Below are positions 51,222 through 62,707 of a stretch of 64,000 bases of DNA, one piece after another. Position 1 is the stretch's first letter, and each line of letters starts with the position of its first letter. The notes below the pieces were generated by a model. That model worked only from the letters and a program-made list of their open reading frames with translations. It was not told where the DNA came from and did no database searches. The translations under genes and the position numbers were made by a program. The DNA is from Euborellia annulipes (lineage: Eukaryota > Arthropoda > Insecta > Dermaptera > Anisolabididae): assembly GCA_023213315.1 (NCBI GenBank), contig JAKCPI010016431.1, positions 1 through 64,000 of the forward strand, in the 5' to 3' direction.

Positions 51222-51776
51222 ATGATTAACGATCTGAAAAAAGACAGTGAACAGCGTATGTTAAAAACTCTAGAGTCTTTGGAGCTAGGGTTTGCTAAAG
51301 TTCGTACTGGCCGTGCACACCCATCAATCTTAAATGGTGTGATGGTTCCTTACTACGGTTCTGATGTGCCTTTAAATCAAGTAGCAAACGTGGGTATCGA
51401 AGACTCGCGTACACTTGTTGTTCAGCCATTTGAGCGTACAATGGTTTCAGCTATTGATAAGGCAATCCGTGAAAGTGATCTTGGTTTAAACCCAATTACA
51501 GCAGATGCAATTCGTGTACCTTTACCAGCATTAACTGAAGAAACACGCCGTGATATGCAAAAAGTTGCACGTAATGAAGCAGAAAATGCAAAAGTTGCGA
51601 TTCGTAATATCCGTCGTGATGTATTAGGTGATATTAAATCATTGCTAAAAGAAAAAGAAATTTCTGAAGATGACGAACGCCGTGCAGGTGATGATATTCA
51701 GAAAATTACTGACAAATATGTTGCAGAAGTGGACAAACGTCTTGCAGCGAAAGAAGCAGAATTGATGAAGGTCTAA
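51222..51776 (+). CDS. frr: Ribosome recycling factor
   Basis: 184 residues; [25 protein letters not shown] and [15 protein letters not shown] are the family blocks. With EF-G it splits post-termination ribosomes. AAGGTAGATC precedes the ATG. Confidence 0.95.
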   Translation: MINDLKKDSEQRMLKTLESLELGFAKVRTGRAHPSILNGVMVPYYGSDVPLNQVANVGIEDSRTLVVQPFERTMVSAIDKAIRESDLGLNPITADAIRVPLPALTEETRRDMQKVARNEAENAKVAIRNIRRDVLGDIKSLLKEKEISEDDERRAGDDIQKITDKYVAEVDKRLAAKEAELMKV

Positions 51777-51780
51777 TTTT

Positions 51781-52532
51781 ATGACCGATTCTGAAGAGTA
51801 TCATCTTCCCAAGCATGTTGCCATCATCATGGATGGCAACAACCGCTTTGCAAAAAAAATCAAATGCAAAAAGGTGATGGGCATCGGGAAGGTAAAAATG
51901 TTCTTGATCCTATTGTTGAACATTGTAAAAAAACAGGTATTCGTGCTCTAACTGTTTTCGCATTTTCAAGCGAAAATTGGAATCGACCGCAGTATGAAGT
52001 CAATCTGCTTATGAAACTTCTGGAAGAAAGTATTCATGAGCAAATACCTCGCATGAAGAAATTTAATATTGCTTTGCGTTTTATTGGTGATCGTTCTCGA
52101 TTATCGTCACACTTAGTTGCCTTAATGGAAGATGCAGAGCAACAGACAGCACACCATGACACGATGACCCTAACCATTGCGATAAGCTATGGTGGGATGT
52201 GGGACATTGCAAATGCAGCAAAACAGGTTGCTCAAGCAGTTTCCCGTGGTGAGTTTGATGCTGATCAAATAAATGTTGATTTGTTCGAAAAATATGTCAG
52301 TCTAAACGATCTGCCAGCGGTGGACCTATTAATCCGCACAGGCGGAGATTATCGCATATCTAATTTCTTGTTATGGCAAGCAGCTTATGCGGAACTGTAT
52401 TTTACGGAAACTTTATGGCCAGAATTTACAGTAAAAGAGTTCGATCATGCATTGAATGTTTTTTCAGGGCGTGAACGTCGTTTTGGTAAAACATCTGAAC
52501 AAATTCAGCAAGAGAAAATAGAGAATTTATAA
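51781..52532 (+). CDS. uppS: Undecaprenyl diphosphate synthase UppS
   Basis: About 250 residues, cis-prenyltransferase making the lipid carrier for peptidoglycan. HVAIIMDGNNRFA carries the catalytic Asp; TVFAFSSENWNRP and LLIRTGGDYRISNFLLWQ follow. The frame breaks at A8 51852-51859: with nine A the reading AKKNQMQKGDGHREG is restored. Being essential and single-copy, it is the clearest case that these breaks are sequencing errors. Confidence 0.94.
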
Positions 52533-53356
52533 TGTTAGAGCGGATTGTTACCGCATTGGTACTTGTTGCAGTTGTTTTAGGCTGTATGTTTGCTACGCAA
52601 TCACATTATCCAATGTTGGTTCTTATGATTGTTGCGGCAGGGGTTGCGGGGTATGAGTGGTATAAATTAATGCCTCGCGAAACTGCAAATGCTGTAAAAC
52701 CTAAAGCTTGGTGCTACGGTCTGCTTGTTGCATTTGTTTCAGGTGTTGCCCTATTTTTCCACGATATTGCGTTACTTTTGTGGTCTGCTTCAATTTTGAC
52801 TTGGATTGTAAGTGTATATTGGGTTAAGTCATTTCCTGAGTTTGATGGCTGGTATAACGCGACCTTATATGTGATTGGCATAATTTTAGTTTGCGCTGCG
52901 GTAACGTCAATTTTTGTAGTATGGCAAAGCTCACCATGGTGGCTAATGTATCTGTTTTTGCTCGTATGGGGCGCAGATAGTGGTGCTTACTTTGTTGGTC
53001 GTAAATTTGGAAAAAGAAAGCTAGCTCCGACCGTGAGTCCTAATAAATCAGTAGAAGGTTTATACGGTGGTATTATTACGACTGTAATAATAATGGCAGT
53101 TGTGCAATATCATTATCTAAATTTAACTTTAATTCAGCAAATTCTGTTTCTTATATTGTCACTAATTACAGTATTTGGTTCAGTTTTAGGTGACTTATTT
53201 GAATCAATGATTAAACGTCGTGCCGGTATTAAAGATTCTGGTCGTGTTCTACCTGGTCATGGTGGTGTTTTAGATCGTATTGATTCTTTACTTGCTGCAG
53301 CCCCGATCTTTGCAACGGGAATGTATATATTAAAACTTATTGGTGTAGATTTATAG
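52532..53356 (+). CDS. cdsA: Phosphatidate cytidylyltransferase CdsA
   Basis: 274 residues, integral membrane enzyme forming CDP-diacylglycerol. About eight hydrophobic helices and the C-terminal signature (SMIKRRAGIKDSGRVLPGHGG, DRIDS). Start overlaps the uppS stop by one base. Confidence 0.94.
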   Translation: MLERIVTALVLVAVVLGCMFATQSHYPMLVLMIVAAGVAGYEWYKLMPRETANAVKPKAWCYGLLVAFVSGVALFFHDIALLLWSASILTWIVSVYWVKSFPEFDGWYNATLYVIGIILVCAAVTSIFVVWQSSPWWLMYLFLLVWGADSGAYFVGRKFGKRKLAPTVSPNKSVEGLYGGIITTVIIMAVVQYHYLNLTLIQQILFLILSLITVFGSVLGDLFESMIKRRAGIKDSGRVLPGHGGVLDRIDSLLAAAPIFATGMYILKLIGVDL

Positions 53357-54554
53357 ATGACACAATCTGTTTGCATATTAGGTGTAACCGGTTCCATTGG
53401 TCAAAGTACCTTAAAAATTTTAAATCAACATCCTGATAAGTATTCAGTGTTTGCAGTTTCAGCTCATAGCCGAATTTCTGAGTTGGTTGAAATTTGTAAA
53501 CAGTTCCAACCAAAAGTTGTGGTTGTTCCAGAGCAAAAAGTTGTCGAATTAACAGCATTATTTGCAGATAATAAATTACAAAATATTGAAATTCTGGTTG
53601 GCCAGCAAGGTCTGATAAGCATTGCTTCACATCCAGATGTAGATGTTGTTATGGCCGCAATTGTTGGGGCGGCAGGTTTGTTGCCCACTTTGGCTGCTGT
53701 GAAAGCTGGTAAACGTGTATTATTAGCGAATAAAGAAGCTTTGGTTATGTCTGGTGAAATCATGATGCAAGCAGCACGTGATCATCAGGCATTGTTATTG
53801 CCAGTAGACTCCGAACACAATGCTATTTTTCAGTCATTACCTCATAATTATTTAAAAGCCGAAAGAAATGGGCAACCACAGCAGGGCGTATCTAGAATTT
53901 TATTAACAGCCTCTGGCGGTCCTTTTTTAAACCATTCTTTAGAGCAATTAAAAGAAGTTACTCCTCAGCAAGCCTGTAAACATCCTAATTGGTCTATGGG
54001 ACAAAAAATCTCAGTTGACTCAGCTACTCTTATGAACAAAGGATTAGAGTTGATTGAGGCATGCCATTTGTTTTTCAATATCTGAACATTTTGTTACAGT
54101 TGTTGTCCACCCACAAAGTATTATTCATTCTATGGTGCAATATGTGGATGGTTCAACATTGGCACAAATGGGTAATCCCGATATGTGTACCCCAATTGCA
54201 CATGCTTTAGCATGGCCTGAGCGTTTACAGACGAGTGTTCCTGCTTTAAATTTATTTGAATATTCTCAGCTTAATTTTCAAGCTCCAGATATTCAAAAAT
54301 TCCCAGCACTTGATTTGGCTCGTCAAGCAATGCGTGCGGGAGGTTTAGCACCTACTATTTTAAATGCTGCAAATGAAGTTGCTGTTGCTGCATTTTTAAA
54401 GCAACAGATCGGATTTACAAATATTCCACAAGTGGTAGAACATACTTTGCAAAAATTGGAAAATTCAGTTGCTGAAAATATTGAGTGTATTTTAGATAAA
54501 GATGAAATAGCACGACATGTAGCACAGCAATATATATCAAGTATAGGAGGCTGA
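53357..54554 (+). CDS. dxr: 1-deoxy-D-xylulose 5-phosphate reductoisomerase Dxr
   Basis: About 398 residues, first committed step of the MEP pathway. [13 protein letters not shown] binds [17 protein letters not shown] and [11 protein letters not shown] hold the metal site, [21 protein letters not shown] the substrate flap. One extra T at 54071-54075 breaks the frame; joined, [17 protein letters not shown] follows. Together with ispF it gives two MEP-pathway genes in the window. Confidence 0.94.
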
Positions 54555-54555
54555 A

Positions 54556-55912
54556 ATGAGTGCATTATTTATGATTGCAGCAGCGGCTCTTTTACTTGGT
54601 CCTTTAATTGCAATCCATGAGTTCGGCCATTATTGGGTTGCACGAAAATTAGGTGTTAAAGTTTTAGTATATTCCATTGGTTTTGGACCTACATTATTCA
54701 AATGGACATCAAAGAAGTCTGGAATCAAATATCAACTTTCAGCTTTACCGTTGGGTGGCTATGTAAAAATGCTCGATGAGCGTGAAGGTAATGTTGCAGA
54801 GCAAGACTTGCCTTATGCATTTAACCGTCAAAAACCATGGAAACGTATAGCAATTGTTGCAGCTGGTCCTTTAATTAACTTGATTTTTGCTGTCTTACTT
54901 TTTCTGGATCCTATTTTTACCTGCACAAGAACAACTAAACACTAGAGTAGGTAAAGTCATCCCAAACTCACCAGCAGCAGCTGCACAAATGCAAGTAGGT
55001 GACAAGGTTATTGCAGTTGATGGAAAAGAAACGCAAACTTGGGAAAAGCTTAACTTTGCTTTGATTGATCGTGTAGGTGAAACCGGCAGTGTAAATATTG
55101 ATGTAGACCGTGCTGGTACTGAGACAAATATTGTTTTACCAATTAAAGATTTCTTAAAAAATCAGAATGAATCGGCTTTAGATACATTAGGTTTTTTACC
55201 ATATCGTCCCGTTATTCCAGCTGTTGTGACTGAATTGACTCAAGATGGAGCTGCAATTCGTCAAGGAATGAAAGTAGGTGACCGTATTGCTTCAATTAAT
55301 GGTCAAGCAATGAAAGACTGGTTTGATGTTGTAGAAATAGTACAACATTCTCCAGAGAAATTACTCAATATTGATGTGTTACGTAATGGTCAAGTGGTTC
55401 ATTTGCAAGTCATGCCTCAAGGAAAACGGGACAACATGGGGCAAGTGAGCGGTGTTTTGGGCGTGAAAAGTGATGCAGGAAAAATTACAATTCCTGACGA
55501 ATATAAGCAAACAATTCAATATACTCCAATAAAAGCTTTCGAGATGTCACTAGATAAAACTGGTCAAATCTCTAGCATGATATTGAGTTCAATAGTAAAA
55601 ATGGTTAAGGGTTTAATTGGTTTAGAGAATTTATCTGGACCAATTACAATCGCAAAAGTAGCGGGACAAAGTGCAGAAATGGGATGGCAGACTTTTATCT
55701 CATTTATGGCTTTAATGAGTGTAAGTCTTGGAATTTTAAATTTATTACCAATTCCAATGCTAGATGGTGGACATCTGGTCTATTACATTATTGAAGCTAT
55801 TCGTGGGAAGCCTGTTTCTGAACAAATACAAATGTTTGGTCTAAAAATTGGTATGGTACTGCTCGGTAGTATGATGCTTTTGGCTCTATTTAACGATTTT
55901 ATGCGTTTGTAA
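54556..55912 (+). CDS. rseP: RIP zinc metalloprotease RseP
   Basis: About 451 residues, site-2 protease that cleaves anti-sigma factors and signal peptides in the inner membrane. HEFGH near residue 15 is the zinc motif, LPLGGYVKM the GxxGGY block; two PDZ domains follow ([31 protein letters not shown]); [14 protein letters not shown] is the second active-site motif. The break is at T5 54899-54903 (one extra T). Confidence 0.93.
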
Positions 55913-55949
55913 ACGTATATGGATTTATAACTTACTGGAAAAAACTGGC

Positions 55950-58469
55950 ATGCGGCACACACATTTTTTAATGCCTTTGGCACTTGTTAGCGCTATGGCA
56001 GCGGTACAACAAGCATATGCAGCTGATGATTTCGTTGTTCGAGATATTCGCGTAGATGGCTTAGTCCGTCTTACTCCTGCAAATGTTTATACCATGTTGC
56101 CAATCAACAGTGGCGATCGCGTTAATGAACCGATGATCGCAGAAGCAATTCGAACATTGTATGCCACTGGACTTTTTGACGATATTAAAGCATCAAGAGA
56201 TAACGATACTTTAGTTTTTAATGTCGTAGAGCGCCCAATTATTTCAAAGCTTGAATTTAAGGGTAATAAACTTATTCCTAAAGAGGCATTGGAACAAGGC
56301 CTCAAAAAAATGGGAATTGCTGAAGGCGAAGTTTTCAAGAAATCGGCTTTACAAACAATTGAAACTGAATTAGAGCAGCAATATACCCAGCAGGGTCGTT
56401 ACGATGCTGATGTAACCGTTGATACGATAGCTCGTCCAAATAACCGTGTTGAACTTAAATTAAATTTTAATGAAGGCACTGCCGCTAAAGTTTTTAATAT
56501 CAATATTATTGGTAATACTGTTTTTAACGACAGCGAAATTAAACAAGCCTTTGCAGTTAAAGAAAGTGGTTGGGCTTCTGTTGTAACGCGTAATGACCGT
56601 TATGCGAGAGAAAAAATGGCAGCGAGCCTTGAGGCTTTGCGTGCTATGTATCTTAATAAGGGTTATATTAATTTCCATATCAATAACTCACAGCTTAATA
56701 TTAGTGAAGATAAAAAGAATATCTTTATTGAAGTTGCTGTAGATGAAGGTAGCCAATTTAAATTTGGACAAACCAAATTTTTGGGTGATGCACTTTATAA
56801 GCCAGAAGAGTTACAAGCTTTAAAAATCTATAAAGATGGCGATACTTATTCGCAAGAAAAAGTAAATGCGGTTAAGCAATTATTATTACGTAAATACGGT
56901 AATGCTGGTTATTACTTTGCAGATGTGAATATTGTTCCGCAAATTAATAACGATACAGGTGTTGTTGACTTAAATTACTATGTAAACCCAGGTCAGCAAG
57001 TCACTGTACGTCGTATTAACTTTACAGGTAACAGTAAAACTGCCGATGAAGTATTACGTCGTGAAATGCGTCAAATGGAAGGCGCTTTAGCAAGTAATGA
57101 AAAAATTGATCTGTCTAAAGTTCGTTTAGAACGTACGGGATTCTTTAAGACGGTTGATGTTAAACCAGCGCGTATTCCAAACTCACCAGATCAGGTGGAT
57201 TTAAACGTAAATGTTGAAGAACAACATTCGGGAACTACAACATTAGCTGTAGGTTACTCACAAAGTGGTGGTATCACATTCCAAGCAGGTTTGAGTCAAA
57301 CTAACTTTATGGGAACGGGTAACCGTGTTGCGATCGATTTATCTCGTTCAGAAACTCAAGATTACTATAACTTAAGCGTTACCGATCCTTACTTTACAAT
57401 TGATGGCGTAAGCCGCGGTTATAACGTTTACTATCGTAAAACGAAATTAAATGATGACTATAACGTTAACAACTACGTTACCGATAGTTTCGGTGGTAGT
57501 TTAAGTTTTGGTTACCCAATTGATGAAAATCAAAGTTTAAGTGCTTCAGTTGGTATTGATAATACTAAAGTAACGACAGGTGCATATGTATCGACATATG
57601 TACGTGACTACTTGTTAAAAAATGGTGGTAAGGCAACTGGTAAAGATACTTATTGTCCAATAGATCAGCAAGAGCCTGTAAAAGATGAGCAGGGTAATAT
57701 TATCGAAATCAAGTGTAAGATAACGCCAGTTAGTTATGACAATGCATTTGAAGGCGAATTCTTTACATATAACTTAAATTTAGGCTGGTCATATAATACG
57801 TTGAACCGCCCAATTTTCCCAACATCAGGGATGTCGCATCGTGTAGGTCTTGAAATTGGTTTGCCAGGTAGTGATATTGACTATCAAAAAGCAACTTATG
57901 ATGCACAGGCATTCTGGCCAATTAGTAATACTGGTTTCGTACTGCGTGGTTACGGTAAGCTGGGCTATGGTAATGATTTACCATTCTATAAAAACTTCTA
58001 TGCAGGTGGTTATGGTTCTGTTCGTGGTTATGATAACAGTACCTTGGGTCCGAAATATTCAAGTGTAAATTTACAAGAAGAGCAAAAAGATGACGGTTCT
58101 CCAGAAGAAGTGGGGGGTAATGCTTTAGTACAATTTGGTACTGAGCTCGCTTTACCGTTACCTTTCAAAGGGGACTGGACTCGTCAAGTGAGACCAGTCA
58201 TTTTTGCTGAAGGTGGTCAAGTATTTGATACCAAGTGCGACGTTGGTTCTTATTCTATGATTATGAATGGTCAGCAAATAGCAGATGCTAAAAAATACTG
58301 TGAAGATAACTATGGTTTCGATTTAGGCAATATGCGTTATAGCGTAGGTGTTGGCTTCACATGGATCACCATGATTGGACCATTATCTCTTAGCTATGCA
58401 TTCCCTCTAAATGATAAGCCTGGTGATGAAACCAAAGAGATCCAGTTTGAAATTGGTCGTACTTTCTAA
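55950..58469 (+). CDS. bamA: Outer membrane assembly factor BamA
   Basis: 839 residues, intact. A signal peptide (VSAMAAVQQAYA) is followed by five POTRA repeats (about 25-420) and the Omp85 beta-barrel with GGYGSVRGYDN (the conserved VRGY/F motif of the barrel loop) and a C-terminal Phe (EIGRTF). It inserts beta-barrel proteins in the outer membrane, including the TonB receptor type seen here. Confidence 0.95.
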   Translation: MRHTHFLMPLALVSAMAAVQQAYAADDFVVRDIRVDGLVRLTPANVYTMLPINSGDRVNEPMIAEAIRTLYATGLFDDIKASRDNDTLVFNVVERPIISKLEFKGNKLIPKEALEQGLKKMGIAEGEVFKKSALQTIETELEQQYTQQGRYDADVTVDTIARPNNRVELKLNFNEGTAAKVFNINIIGNTVFNDSEIKQAFAVKESGWASVVTRNDRYAREKMAASLEALRAMYLNKGYINFHINNSQLNISEDKKNIFIEVAVDEGSQFKFGQTKFLGDALYKPEELQALKIYKDGDTYSQEKVNAVKQLLLRKYGNAGYYFADVNIVPQINNDTGVVDLNYYVNPGQQVTVRRINFTGNSKTADEVLRREMRQMEGALASNEKIDLSKVRLERTGFFKTVDVKPARIPNSPDQVDLNVNVEEQHSGTTTLAVGYSQSGGITFQAGLSQTNFMGTGNRVAIDLSRSETQDYYNLSVTDPYFTIDGVSRGYNVYYRKTKLNDDYNVNNYVTDSFGGSLSFGYPIDENQSLSASVGIDNTKVTTGAYVSTYVRDYLLKNGGKATGKDTYCPIDQQEPVKDEQGNIIEIKCKITPVSYDNAFEGEFFTYNLNLGWSYNTLNRPIFPTSGMSHRVGLEIGLPGSDIDYQKATYDAQAFWPISNTGFVLRGYGKLGYGNDLPFYKNFYAGGYGSVRGYDNSTLGPKYSSVNLQEEQKDDGSPEEVGGNALVQFGTELALPLPFKGDWTRQVRPVIFAEGGQVFDTKCDVGSYSMIMNGQQIADAKKYCEDNYGFDLGNMRYSVGVGFTWITMIGPLSLSYAFPLNDKPGDETKEIQFEIGRTF

Positions 58470-58509
58470 GTACGACTTGACTAAACATGAAATAAGGACA
58501 CAAATTTAA

Positions 58510-59011
58510 ATGAAAAAAATTAAATATATTAATGTTAGGACTAGGTCTGACAGTTTCGGCTATAACTAACGCTGCGGGTTATGGTGTTATTGATCTCGCT
58601 AAAGTTGTCGAAAGCAGTGCTTATTTGAAACAACAAAACGCAAGTTTAAATCAATCAGTTAAGCCAACCACAACTCGTCTTGAGCAGTTAGGTAAAGAAT
58701 TAGAAGGTCTTCAACGTCAAGCCCAAACTCAAGGGCAAAAAATGAAAGAAGATGATATTAAAAAGCTCCAAGCACAATATCAGACAAAACTCAATGAATT
58801 TAATTCGACTCAACAAGGTTTGCAGTCTAAAGTTCAAACTAGTTTGCAAGGAATGAACTCAACTTTTGAGAGTCGTGTGAAGCAAGCAGCTGAACAATTA
58901 CGAAAAGAAAATAATCTTGACTTCATTTTGAATAAAAATTCAACCGTTGCCTATGACGCTAAATATGATTTAACTGATAAAATGATACAAAAGGTTAATT
59001 CAATGAAATAA
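58510..59011 (+). CDS. skp: Periplasmic chaperone OmpH/Skp
   Basis: About 166 residues. Signal peptide at the start ([23 protein letters not shown] after correction) and long coiled-coil helices rich in Gln/Lys ([20 protein letters not shown]). Carries unfolded outer-membrane proteins to BamA. The shift is in A7 58513-58519, four bases into the gene; six A give the correct frame. AAGGA ribosome site. Confidence 0.9.
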
Positions 59012-59015
59012 ATTA

Positions 59016-60086
59016 ATGAAAGTGCAACATTATCGTTTAGATGAACTAGCTCACCTAGTAAATGGTGAGTTAGTAGGTACGGGTAGTCTTCAATTTCTAA
59101 ACTTAGCAAGTTTAGAAAATGCTGAAACTCATCAAATTGCTTTCGTGAATGGCGAAAAGTATATTGATCAAGCAAAGGCCAGCCGTGCGGGTGCGTACAT
59201 TGTTACAAGCCTTATTAAAGAACAGCTTCCTAACAAACAAAATTTTATTATTGTTGATAATCCTTATTTAGCTTTTGCCATACTTACTCATGTTTTTGAT
59301 AAAAAAATTACATCGGTAGGTATAGAAAGTACGGCTCAAATTCATCCTTCGGCGATCATTTCTGAAACAGCATATATTGGTCATTACGTCGTAATTGGCG
59401 AAAATTGTATTGTCGGTGATAACACGATTATTCAGTCTCATACTCGACTGGATGATAATGTAGAAATTGGAAAAGATTGTTTTATTGATGCTCATGTCAC
59501 TATTACTGGTGAATCTAAATTATTTGATCGTGTGCGAGTTCACGCAAGTACTGTAATTGGTAGTGAAGGCTTTGGCTTTGCACCATATCAAGGAAAGTGG
59601 CATCGCATTGCTCAATTGGGTTCGGTTATTGTGGGTAATGATGTTCGCATTGGTTCAAATTGTAGTATTGATCGAGGTGCATTGGACAACACAATTTTGG
59701 AAGATGGGGTAATTATTGATAACCTTGTGCAAATCGCGCATAACGTTCATATTGGTTCAAATACAGCTATTGCTGCTAAATGTGGAATTGCTGGTAGTGT
59801 TAAAATTGGCAAAAACTGTATTCTAGCAGGGGCTTGCGGTGTATCAGGACACCTTTCTATTACCGATAATGTGACTTTGACAGGAATGTCAATGGTCACA
59901 AAAAATATTTCTGAAGCTGGAACTTACTCTTCAGGAATTGGATTGTTTGAAAATAGTCATTGGAAAAAGACAATTGTACGCTTACGACAATTAGCAGATG
60001 TGCCATTGACCCAAATCACTAAACGACTTGATCATATACAAGCTCAAATAGAGTCTCTTGAATCAACCTTTAATTTGCGTAAATAG
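59016..60086 (+). CDS. lpxD: UDP-3-O-acylglucosamine N-acyltransferase LpxD
   Basis: 356 residues, third step of lipid A synthesis. N-terminal uridine-binding domain, then left-handed beta-helix of hexapeptide repeats ([27 protein letters not shown]; the catalytic His is in this region) and a C-terminal helix. Confidence 0.94.
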   Translation: MKVQHYRLDELAHLVNGELVGTGSLQFLNLASLENAETHQIAFVNGEKYIDQAKASRAGAYIVTSLIKEQLPNKQNFIIVDNPYLAFAILTHVFDKKITSVGIESTAQIHPSAIISETAYIGHYVVIGENCIVGDNTIIQSHTRLDDNVEIGKDCFIDAHVTITGESKLFDRVRVHASTVIGSEGFGFAPYQGKWHRIAQLGSVIVGNDVRIGSNCSIDRGALDNTILEDGVIIDNLVQIAHNVHIGSNTAIAAKCGIAGSVKIGKNCILAGACGVSGHLSITDNVTLTGMSMVTKNISEAGTYSSGIGLFENSHWKKTIVRLRQLADVPLTQITKRLDHIQAQIESLESTFNLRK

Positions 60087-60092
60087 AATATT

Positions 60093-60577
60093 ATGACCGA
60101 GTCAACTACACCTAAATTTGCCATCCCTGAATTACCAATGCAGATTCAAACGATTCGTCAATATTTGCCGCATCGTTACCCATTCTTATTGGTTGATCGT
60201 GTGACTGAAGTTACTGACAATAGTATTGTTGGTTATAAAAATGTTTCTATCAATGAAGAGTTCCTACAGGGACATTTTCCAGAATATCCAATTATGCCTG
60301 GTGTTCTAATTGTTGAAGCATTAGCTCAGGTTTCAGGCGTTCTAGGATTTATTATGAACAATGAAACGCCAAAACCAGGTTCTTTATTCCTGTTTGCTGG
60401 TGCGGAAAGGGTTAGATTTAAAAAACAAGTAGTTGCTGGTGACCAACTTGTATTAAAATCTGAATTAGTAATGCAAAAACGCGGTATCTACAAATATAAT
60501 TGTACGGCTACCGTTGACGGTATTGTAGCAACAACCGCTGAAATTATGATTTCACACCAAAAACAGAGCAGGCATGA
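60093..60577 (+). CDS. fabZ: 3-hydroxyacyl-ACP dehydratase FabZ
   Basis: 161 residues after correction, the normal length. LPHRYPFLLVDRV has the catalytic His, GHFPEYPIMPGVLIVEALAQ the catalytic Glu. One A is missing in 60559-60563; with six A the protein ends MISHQKTEQA and its stop overlaps the lpxA start (ATGA). Without it a false 173-residue reading results. Confidence 0.93.
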
Positions 60578-61362
60578 GCAATCACGACTTAATTCATTCT
60601 ACGGCCATTATTGATTCATCTGCAGTGATTGCTCCAGATGTCCAGATAGGACCTTATTGCGTTATCGGTCCAAATGTGACGATTGGTGCGGGTACTAAGC
60701 TACACTCACATGTGGTAGTGGGTGGTTTTACCAAAATTGGTCAAAATAATGAGATTTTCCAGTTCGCAAGTGTTGGTGAAGTGTGCCAAGACTTGAAATA
60801 TCAGGGTGAAGAAACTTGGTTGGAGATTGGTGATCATAATTTAATTCGTGAGCATTGCAGTTTACATAGAGGAACGGTGCAAGATAATGCTTTAACTAAA
60901 ATAGGAAGTCATAACCTATTGATGGTTAACACACATATTGCACATGATTGTATTGTTGGTGACCATAATATTTTCGCCAATAATGTTGGTGTTGCCGGAC
61001 ACGTACACATAGGTGATCACATCATTATTGGTGGTAATTCTGGCATTCATCAATTTTGTAAAATCGATTCTTACAGTATGGTGGGTGGAGCATCACTAAT
61101 CCTAAAGGATGTGCCAGCTTACGTTATGGCTTCTGGTAACCCAGCCCATGCATTTGGTATTAATGCCGAAGGAATGCGCAGGAAGGGTTGGTCTAAAAAT
61201 ACAATTCAAGGTCTCCGAGAGGCTTATAAGTTAATTTTTAAATCAGGACTTACCTCTGTTCAAGCTGTTGAGCAGATTAAAAGTGATATTCTTCCAAACG
61301 TTCCAGAAGCTCAATTATTAATTGACTCTGTTGAACAGTCAGAACGTGGTATTGTTCGCTAA
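60574..61362 (+). CDS. lpxA: UDP-N-acetylglucosamine acyltransferase LpxA
   Basis: 262 residues, first step of lipid A synthesis; hexapeptide beta-helix (IAPDVQIGPYCVIGPNVTIG), NTHIAHDCIVGDHNIFANN with the catalytic His, C-terminal helical bundle. Last gene of the string; lpxB does not follow. Confidence 0.95.
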   Translation: MSNHDLIHSTAIIDSSAVIAPDVQIGPYCVIGPNVTIGAGTKLHSHVVVGGFTKIGQNNEIFQFASVGEVCQDLKYQGEETWLEIGDHNLIREHCSLHRGTVQDNALTKIGSHNLLMVNTHIAHDCIVGDHNIFANNVGVAGHVHIGDHIIIGGNSGIHQFCKIDSYSMVGGASLILKDVPAYVMASGNPAHAFGINAEGMRRKGWSKNTIQGLREAYKLIFKSGLTSVQAVEQIKSDILPNVPEAQLLIDSVEQSERGIVR

Positions 61363-61378
61363 GAAAATATATTAAAAA

Positions 61379-61406
61379 AACACCGCATATTGCGGTGTTT
61401 TTTTTC
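61379..61406. terminator. Bidirectional terminator between lpxA and cpoB
   Basis: AACACCGCA/TGCGGTGTT hairpin with A7 before and T-run after, between convergent genes. Confidence 0.85.
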
Positions 61407-61415
61407 TTAAAATTA

Positions 61416-62282
61416 TTATTTATTAAAAAACTTGGCTTCCTCAGATTTTGGATACTGACTTAAGATTTTAGTTTTATATTGGTTTGCTGAAGCTGTATTT
61501 TTATCGACATCTTTAGCAATACTATAGAGTTGATAAAGAGCACGAGGAGCTTTACTAGAATTTGGATATCGAGTTGCTACTACATTGTAGTTCTTTTTTG
61601 CCTCATTGTAGTTTACCGGATCAGTTGCTAAATTAAATTCAGCTAACCAAAAATAAGCATTTCCCGTATAAACACTATTTGGATGATTTTTGATAAAGTT
61701 TTGCATTGGAGCTATAGCTTTTTTTGCACCACCTTGCTTATAGGCGTCTAAAGCTACAGTGTAAGCTGCCTTTTCAAGTTCTACTGAGTTTGATTGATTT
61801 TGTGAAGGTGGTTGAGACGCTTCTGGTTGTGGTGGCGGTGTGGTGGAAGGGCTGCTTGTAGGAGAGGTAGCATTTACCACTTTGTTATCTACTGTAGAGG
61901 CTTCTGTGTTTGCCGTAGCTGGAGTATCACTGTTTGCAGGATTATCTGATGGAACACTTTCTGGATCGACCTTCTGATTAAGTAGCTCTAAGCGTTGATC
62001 TAGATCAGTATAACGATTAGATAAATCTTTTTTCAATTGTTCGATATCGTTTGATTGCTCTTCTAATTGCCCACGTAAGGCACGTACATCATTCTCTAAT
62101 TGTTGGTTTTTTTGCATTAATTCCCAGTTTAAATTACTAGGTACTGAAACATTATTAGATGAAGTATTAGTTGGGCTACCACCGCTTTGGCTTAAACCGC
62201 GAGACTCAATTGGAATGTTGGCATAGAGAGAGGTAGTGCTCATTAAGGCAATAAATAATAAAGAATGCTTCATCAATCGCAT
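61416..62282 (-). CDS. cpoB: Tol-Pal system protein CpoB/YbgF
   Basis: 288 residues, periplasmic. Signal peptide (LLFIALMSTTSLYA), coiled coil about 50-100 (LENDVRALRGQLEEQSNDIE), Ser/Thr/Pro linker about 110-165, then TPR repeats (AYTVALDAYKQGGAKKAIA; AYFWLAEFNLA). It links outer-membrane constriction to peptidoglycan synthesis. It stands apart from tolQRAB-pal here. An alternate ATG lies three codons in. Confidence 0.85.
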   Translation of the reverse strand: MRLMKHSLLFIALMSTTSLYANIPIESRGLSQSGGSPTNTSSNNVSVPSNLNWELMQKNQQLENDVRALRGQLEEQSNDIEQLKKDLSNRYTDLDQRLELLNQKVDPESVPSDNPANSDTPATANTEASTVDNKVVNATSPTSSPSTTPPPQPEASQPPSQNQSNSVELEKAAYTVALDAYKQGGAKKAIAPMQNFIKNHPNSVYTGNAYFWLAEFNLATDPVNYNEAKKNYNVVATRYPNSSKAPRALYQLYSIAKDVDKNTASANQYKTKILSQYPKSEEAKFFNK

Positions 62283-62547
62283 GAGTATAAGTCCATAATT
62301 TTATGTAAAAGCCAACTTGATAAAGGAATATATAAACTATTCACTTAACTATCTAAGATTTTAATTGGTCAATGCAATTAAAACAGCTAACAATATAAAT
62401 GCAAGAATAGTTTACAATCTTCAAGCATATTTTATCCAAAATAAGATACAAGAAAGAATATATGAGAAAGATTTATAGAAATTTATGAATTTTTGCTGAT
62501 GAATTAATCAATTGAAACAGAAACTTGCTTAAAACTGGGAAGAAGGC

Positions 62548-62575
62548 TTGCAACTCTTTTAAAAATCTCTATACT
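62548..62575 (+). promoter_or_regulatory. Sigma-70 promoter of the 4.5S RNA gene
   Basis: TTGCAA, 16 bases, TATACT; predicted start near 62582. The gap 62283-62586 is otherwise AT-rich with nothing else I can name. Confidence 0.6.
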
Positions 62576-62586
62576 TTGTCTGGCAA

Positions 62587-62619
62587 TGGTAGCCCCGCTG
62601 GTGGCTTCGCAATTGTACT

Positions 62620-62657
<38 letters not shown>

Positions 62658-62699
62658 CAGATCTATGATGTGCCGAAGTTTTGCTAGTGGGGCTGCCAC
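62587..62699 (+). ncRNA. ffs: Signal recognition particle 4.5S RNA
   Basis: Long hairpin whose ends pair (GGTAGCCCCGCT with AGTGGGGCTGCC) and whose tip has the SRP core CCAGGACCGGAAGGTAGCAA ... GGTAGCAGA, the Ffh-binding loop with GGAA tetraloop. The ends are set by the terminal stem and are approximate. Confidence 0.92.
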
Positions 62700-62707
62700 C
62701 ATTGCTC